Shown here piece by piece: positions 22,001 to 23,452 of a stretch of DNA of 23,452 nucleotides; position 1 is the stretch's first letter; the number at the start of each line of letters is the position of its first letter. The stretch spans positions 1-23,452 of the forward strand of contig SYDY01000023.1 in the NCBI GenBank assembly GCA_005801425.1, read 5' to 3'. A program made the position numbers and the translations under genes. The notes beneath the pieces are model-generated. The model was not told the DNA's origin and made no database searches. It saw nothing but the letters and a program-made list of their open reading frames with translations. Source of the DNA: Bdellovibrionales bacterium (GTDB lineage: Bacteria; Myxococcota; XYA12-FULL-58-9; SYDY01).

Positions 22001-23443
22001 ATCCTTAATGCGTATGACGATATTTCCGGCCTTGAAACAGGCATGACGCTGAATGAACCTGTCACAGGCGTCACACAAGGCCTTCCCTTTGAAGATGGTC
22101 GTGGATGGCCTCAGGTGAGTCACGAATACATTTATGATTTGCATCTTTCCACAGGCAAACGTTTTTGGAACTGGACCATCCCAGTTTTATTGAACGATGA
22201 TCGCACCAATTTGTATGTGGCCGAAACATTGGCAGGCGGTGGCATTGCGCAAACGGCATGGTGCCATCATGCGTCGTTTGCTCCCAAGAAAGGCTATTTT
22301 GCACCTGATCTTGAAACACGCATGCAGCAAGGACCTATTTTTGATTTCGCCGATCAAAACAAAGCCCTGTTGAGTTTACAGCGACCCGAGCCCAATGCCG
22401 CCGCCATCAAACCCATTGGGTTGTATTGGTCCGAGGGATTGCCGCAATGCTCAGGAAACGAAGATGTGGATCTGGATGCAGCGCGCATGGTGTATCAAGC
22501 GCTGCGTGATCTGCATATGAACGTACGTATTATTCCAGGCGGACCTCTGGCATATGGACCCTACGCCAACGCCAACCCTGCGCAAATCAAACCAACATTG
22601 CTTGAAAAATATGACTACATCATTTTTCCTGGTTGGAGCGCCATGAGCCGCGCTGAAAAAGATGCGTTCAATGCATACGCCCTTCTCCCTGGAAAAACCT
22701 TGTATGTTGTTCAGGGAAGCGGAAGCAAAGATGCGTTTTGCAATGAGTTAAGCAGCGGTAACCCACCATGGTCATCAGAATGGACACCCCAAAGCAAAAT
22801 TAAAGAGCTCAGTATCATCGAGGATGATGTCACCTATGCCCTGACCAAAGAATCCCTGCGCCACGCACTAACGCCCAATCGCGATGTCAGACAGAATCGT
22901 GACGAGGCGGGAGAATGCGTTACAGCAAACAACGCCCCATGTCCTGCATGTGATTGCTATGAGATGGAAGACATTGCATCGGTTCGCGAGGTCATTCGCA
23001 CAAGGCTTTTGACATACATGACGAATGTCCCCCCGCGTTACAGCACAACATTGTCACCCAATATTCACATCAACGAATACGTCGATGCCAATGGATGGCC
23101 GGTGTACCACTTAATCAATTACAATCTTGAGGCATACGATAGCGGAGAAACACCTGTTTACGTGACCACCGGAGAGTCGCGCAAAGGTCCTTACCCCCAT
23201 GTGCATTTTGGCCGTTCAAGTGCGCAAAATGTTTCTTGGACCAACGTGCCGCTTCCTGCATCCATAGGTTCCACGTCATTTACATATACTGTCGCGCAGG
23301 TTGGACTTCCAAAAATGTTAGGGCGCAGCGATGTTCCTGAGAGTTCTTCGGCAGAATCGGGTTCTCTCAACACAAACACCGCGTTAAATATTACCGTAAA
23401 CAACCTCTACCAATGGGCAATCATTTCCTTTAAGAATCAATAA
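19079..23443 (+). CDS. Giant surface lipoprotein: Cys-rich repeats, thrombospondin type 3 repeats, glycoside-hydrolase-like part
   Basis: The 1454-residue product starts with a lipoprotein signal peptide (LLFVMASC, Cys17). Residues about 31-330 are Dickkopf/EGF-like Cys-rich repeats (CDDxxxCTxxDxCNxxGxC and similar), typical of Myxococcota surface proteins. Residues 330-700 hold further scattered Cys residues and a Gly-rich linker (GGGGNGGG). Calcium-binding thrombospondin type 3 repeats follow at about 701-718 and 745-784 (DIDGDGKGNAEDNCP, DGDHNAIGDACD). Residues about 820-1110 (WLDAIYKWIDLM, FTWDVAYTADCF, ETLAGGGIAQTAWCHH) and 1118-1220 (YDYIIFPGWSAMSRAEKDAF) resemble a TIM barrel plus GATase-like domain as in GH42-type glycosidases; catalytic acids cannot be assigned. 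It probably sits on the outer membrane and acts on polysaccharide. The gene is complete; the window ends nine bases after its stop. Confidence 0.8.
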   Translation: MRGVITSIVLLFVMASCTSGSNSTGDGRNNDDPCASCSDGSCEGTPCDDGHLCTLDDACNAQGTCAGAFKSCNDNNACTSDACLPDTGACSNLPLNTEECQPDGSLCDNVECDDQNPCTIEDCNPNTGDCVYTQLLSGTSCDDNTACTDLDACNNLGACVGVARDCTDNDQCTTDACANSECTHERLNTPSCQQSTGCANNSECDDHVFCTTDTCVLSTGECTYTPKAETVTCDDGNPCTEHDACNTEGACAGTTKQCNSENACTAGSCNVNTGECTLVDVENGTPCNAGACTTLGTCNSGMCTAGTVSCTTSECQATYACKSKDFSCPSPYLVKTNVAPTTQAVTENQRLYGLNQGEDGCVYNRALNSLEAVVCDNRTLVTREVCDLEFFKTHSSTKPTPVTCGRTDSRFDATFATLRNEDNPVNPDNDDIWCLVDSGNGLLDCEYYGLQPRESKCLNDRYLMTCGSNLEPELARTKYPNASIPKGANEVSGFGNIGFIDCFNGSDGSTLGGGGNGGGIVGQCGNHPVHGDAVCLPRGMHFDDASLDVTNPPAYATDWTIFVSSYEDAVSLPSNSSIESLRKRLFKDTDAGRLLGDQIVVSCGSPSNNFTSPYMQLDTLGQLYTDYDLAIVKAGVQKLHDRGILYAGYANFWGPEMRPGLTWYDAGYQYGYMEQGTINSSGAWSGLGADGFEVIPHSCWDQDYDGISNLLDNCKTVANHDQILHRQNGTYHIGEACWPSTPGSDLNDIDGDGKGNAEDNCPLVSNEGQADGDHNAIGDACDDLINTTCQTELLEANLNSGDGTSASTVVRINHLGSPVYRRDMEWSWDLCQPRWLDAIYKWIDLMYAADLDAFTWDVAYTADCFSAYHIERFKGFLAGIDAADASNPNMQSIAQYKSLLTNIETDINVADYRASLSEEEWNNSAVRTLWEAFQLMRVAEVSDAIKAQSNWKAAGLDRTPIVMFFNNGPRADSMILNAYDDISGLETGMTLNEPVTGVTQGLPFEDGRGWPQVSHEYIYDLHLSTGKRFWNWTIPVLLNDDRTNLYVAETLAGGGIAQTAWCHHASFAPKKGYFAPDLETRMQQGPIFDFADQNKALLSLQRPEPNAAAIKPIGLYWSEGLPQCSGNEDVDLDAARMVYQALRDLHMNVRIIPGGPLAYGPYANANPAQIKPTLLEKYDYIIFPGWSAMSRAEKDAFNAYALLPGKTLYVVQGSGSKDAFCNELSSGNPPWSSEWTPQSKIKELSIIEDDVTYALTKESLRHALTPNRDVRQNRDEAGECVTANNAPCPACDCYEMEDIASVREVIRTRLLTYMTNVPPRYSTTLSPNIHINEYVDANGWPVYHLINYNLEAYDSGETPVYVTTGESRKGPYPHVHFGRSSAQNVSWTNVPLPASIGSTSFTYTVAQVGLPKMLGRSDVPESSSAESGSLNTNTALNITVNNLYQWAIISFKNQ

Positions 23444-23452
23444 CCTCTCCCG

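Overview
The window looks like chromosomal, accessory-rich DNA from a free-living or host-interacting bacterium of the old Deltaproteobacteria sphere (Myxococcota, Bradymonadales or a related uncultured lineage). The evidence is lipoproteins with Dickkopf/EGF-like Cys-rich repeats, thrombospondin type 3 repeats and a fibrinogen-like domain, a eukaryotic-type Ser/Thr kinase, and a broad mix of unrelated single genes of about average GC. This placement is inference; no rRNA or other taxonomic marker gene is present. I see no tRNA, rRNA, CRISPR array, transposase or integrase.

Layout. 1-4319 (minus strand): a small secreted protein, a fibrinogen-like lipoprotein sharing a domain with it, and a large unknown protein, with a perfect 27-bp inverted repeat between the last two. 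4415-6019 (plus): a multi-pass membrane protein of unknown role. 6181-8741 (minus): a KfrA-like coiled-coil DNA-binding protein and a Ser/Thr protein kinase. 9245-10477 (plus): an F-box protein with five nearly identical WD40 repeats, divergent from the kinase across about 500 AT-rich bases. 10705-13167 (plus): an HrpB-type DExH helicase. 13184-16800 (minus): an unknown helical protein and a large two-Rossmann FAD/NAD(P)-binding protein. 16968-17849 (plus): a PPK2 polyphosphate kinase. 18088-18999 (minus): a degenerate methyltransferase-like protein. 19079-23443 (plus): a 1454-residue lipoprotein with Cys-rich repeats, thrombospondin type 3 repeats and a glycoside-hydrolase-like C-terminal part.

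How the parts may fit. Most genes appear to be single transcription units in mixed orientation rather than one operon. HrpB and PPK2 are housekeeping or metabolic. The lipoproteins face outward and probably bind or degrade carbohydrate or protein surfaces. The F-box/WD40 protein, the kinase and several unknown proteins with Ser-rich basic N-termini are eukaryote-like and could act on a host or prey cell, but no secretion signal or secretion system is visible in the window.

Three signals cut across the genes. (1) A 16-base sequence, TARCATGACTTGATTA, sits exactly at the stop codon of four unrelated genes, always in the gene's own orientation. (2) -10-like hexamers lie only 5-7 bases before the ATG of at least four genes, suggesting leaderless transcripts. 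(3) Palindromic dispersed repeats occupy intergenic gaps, notably 17940-18065.
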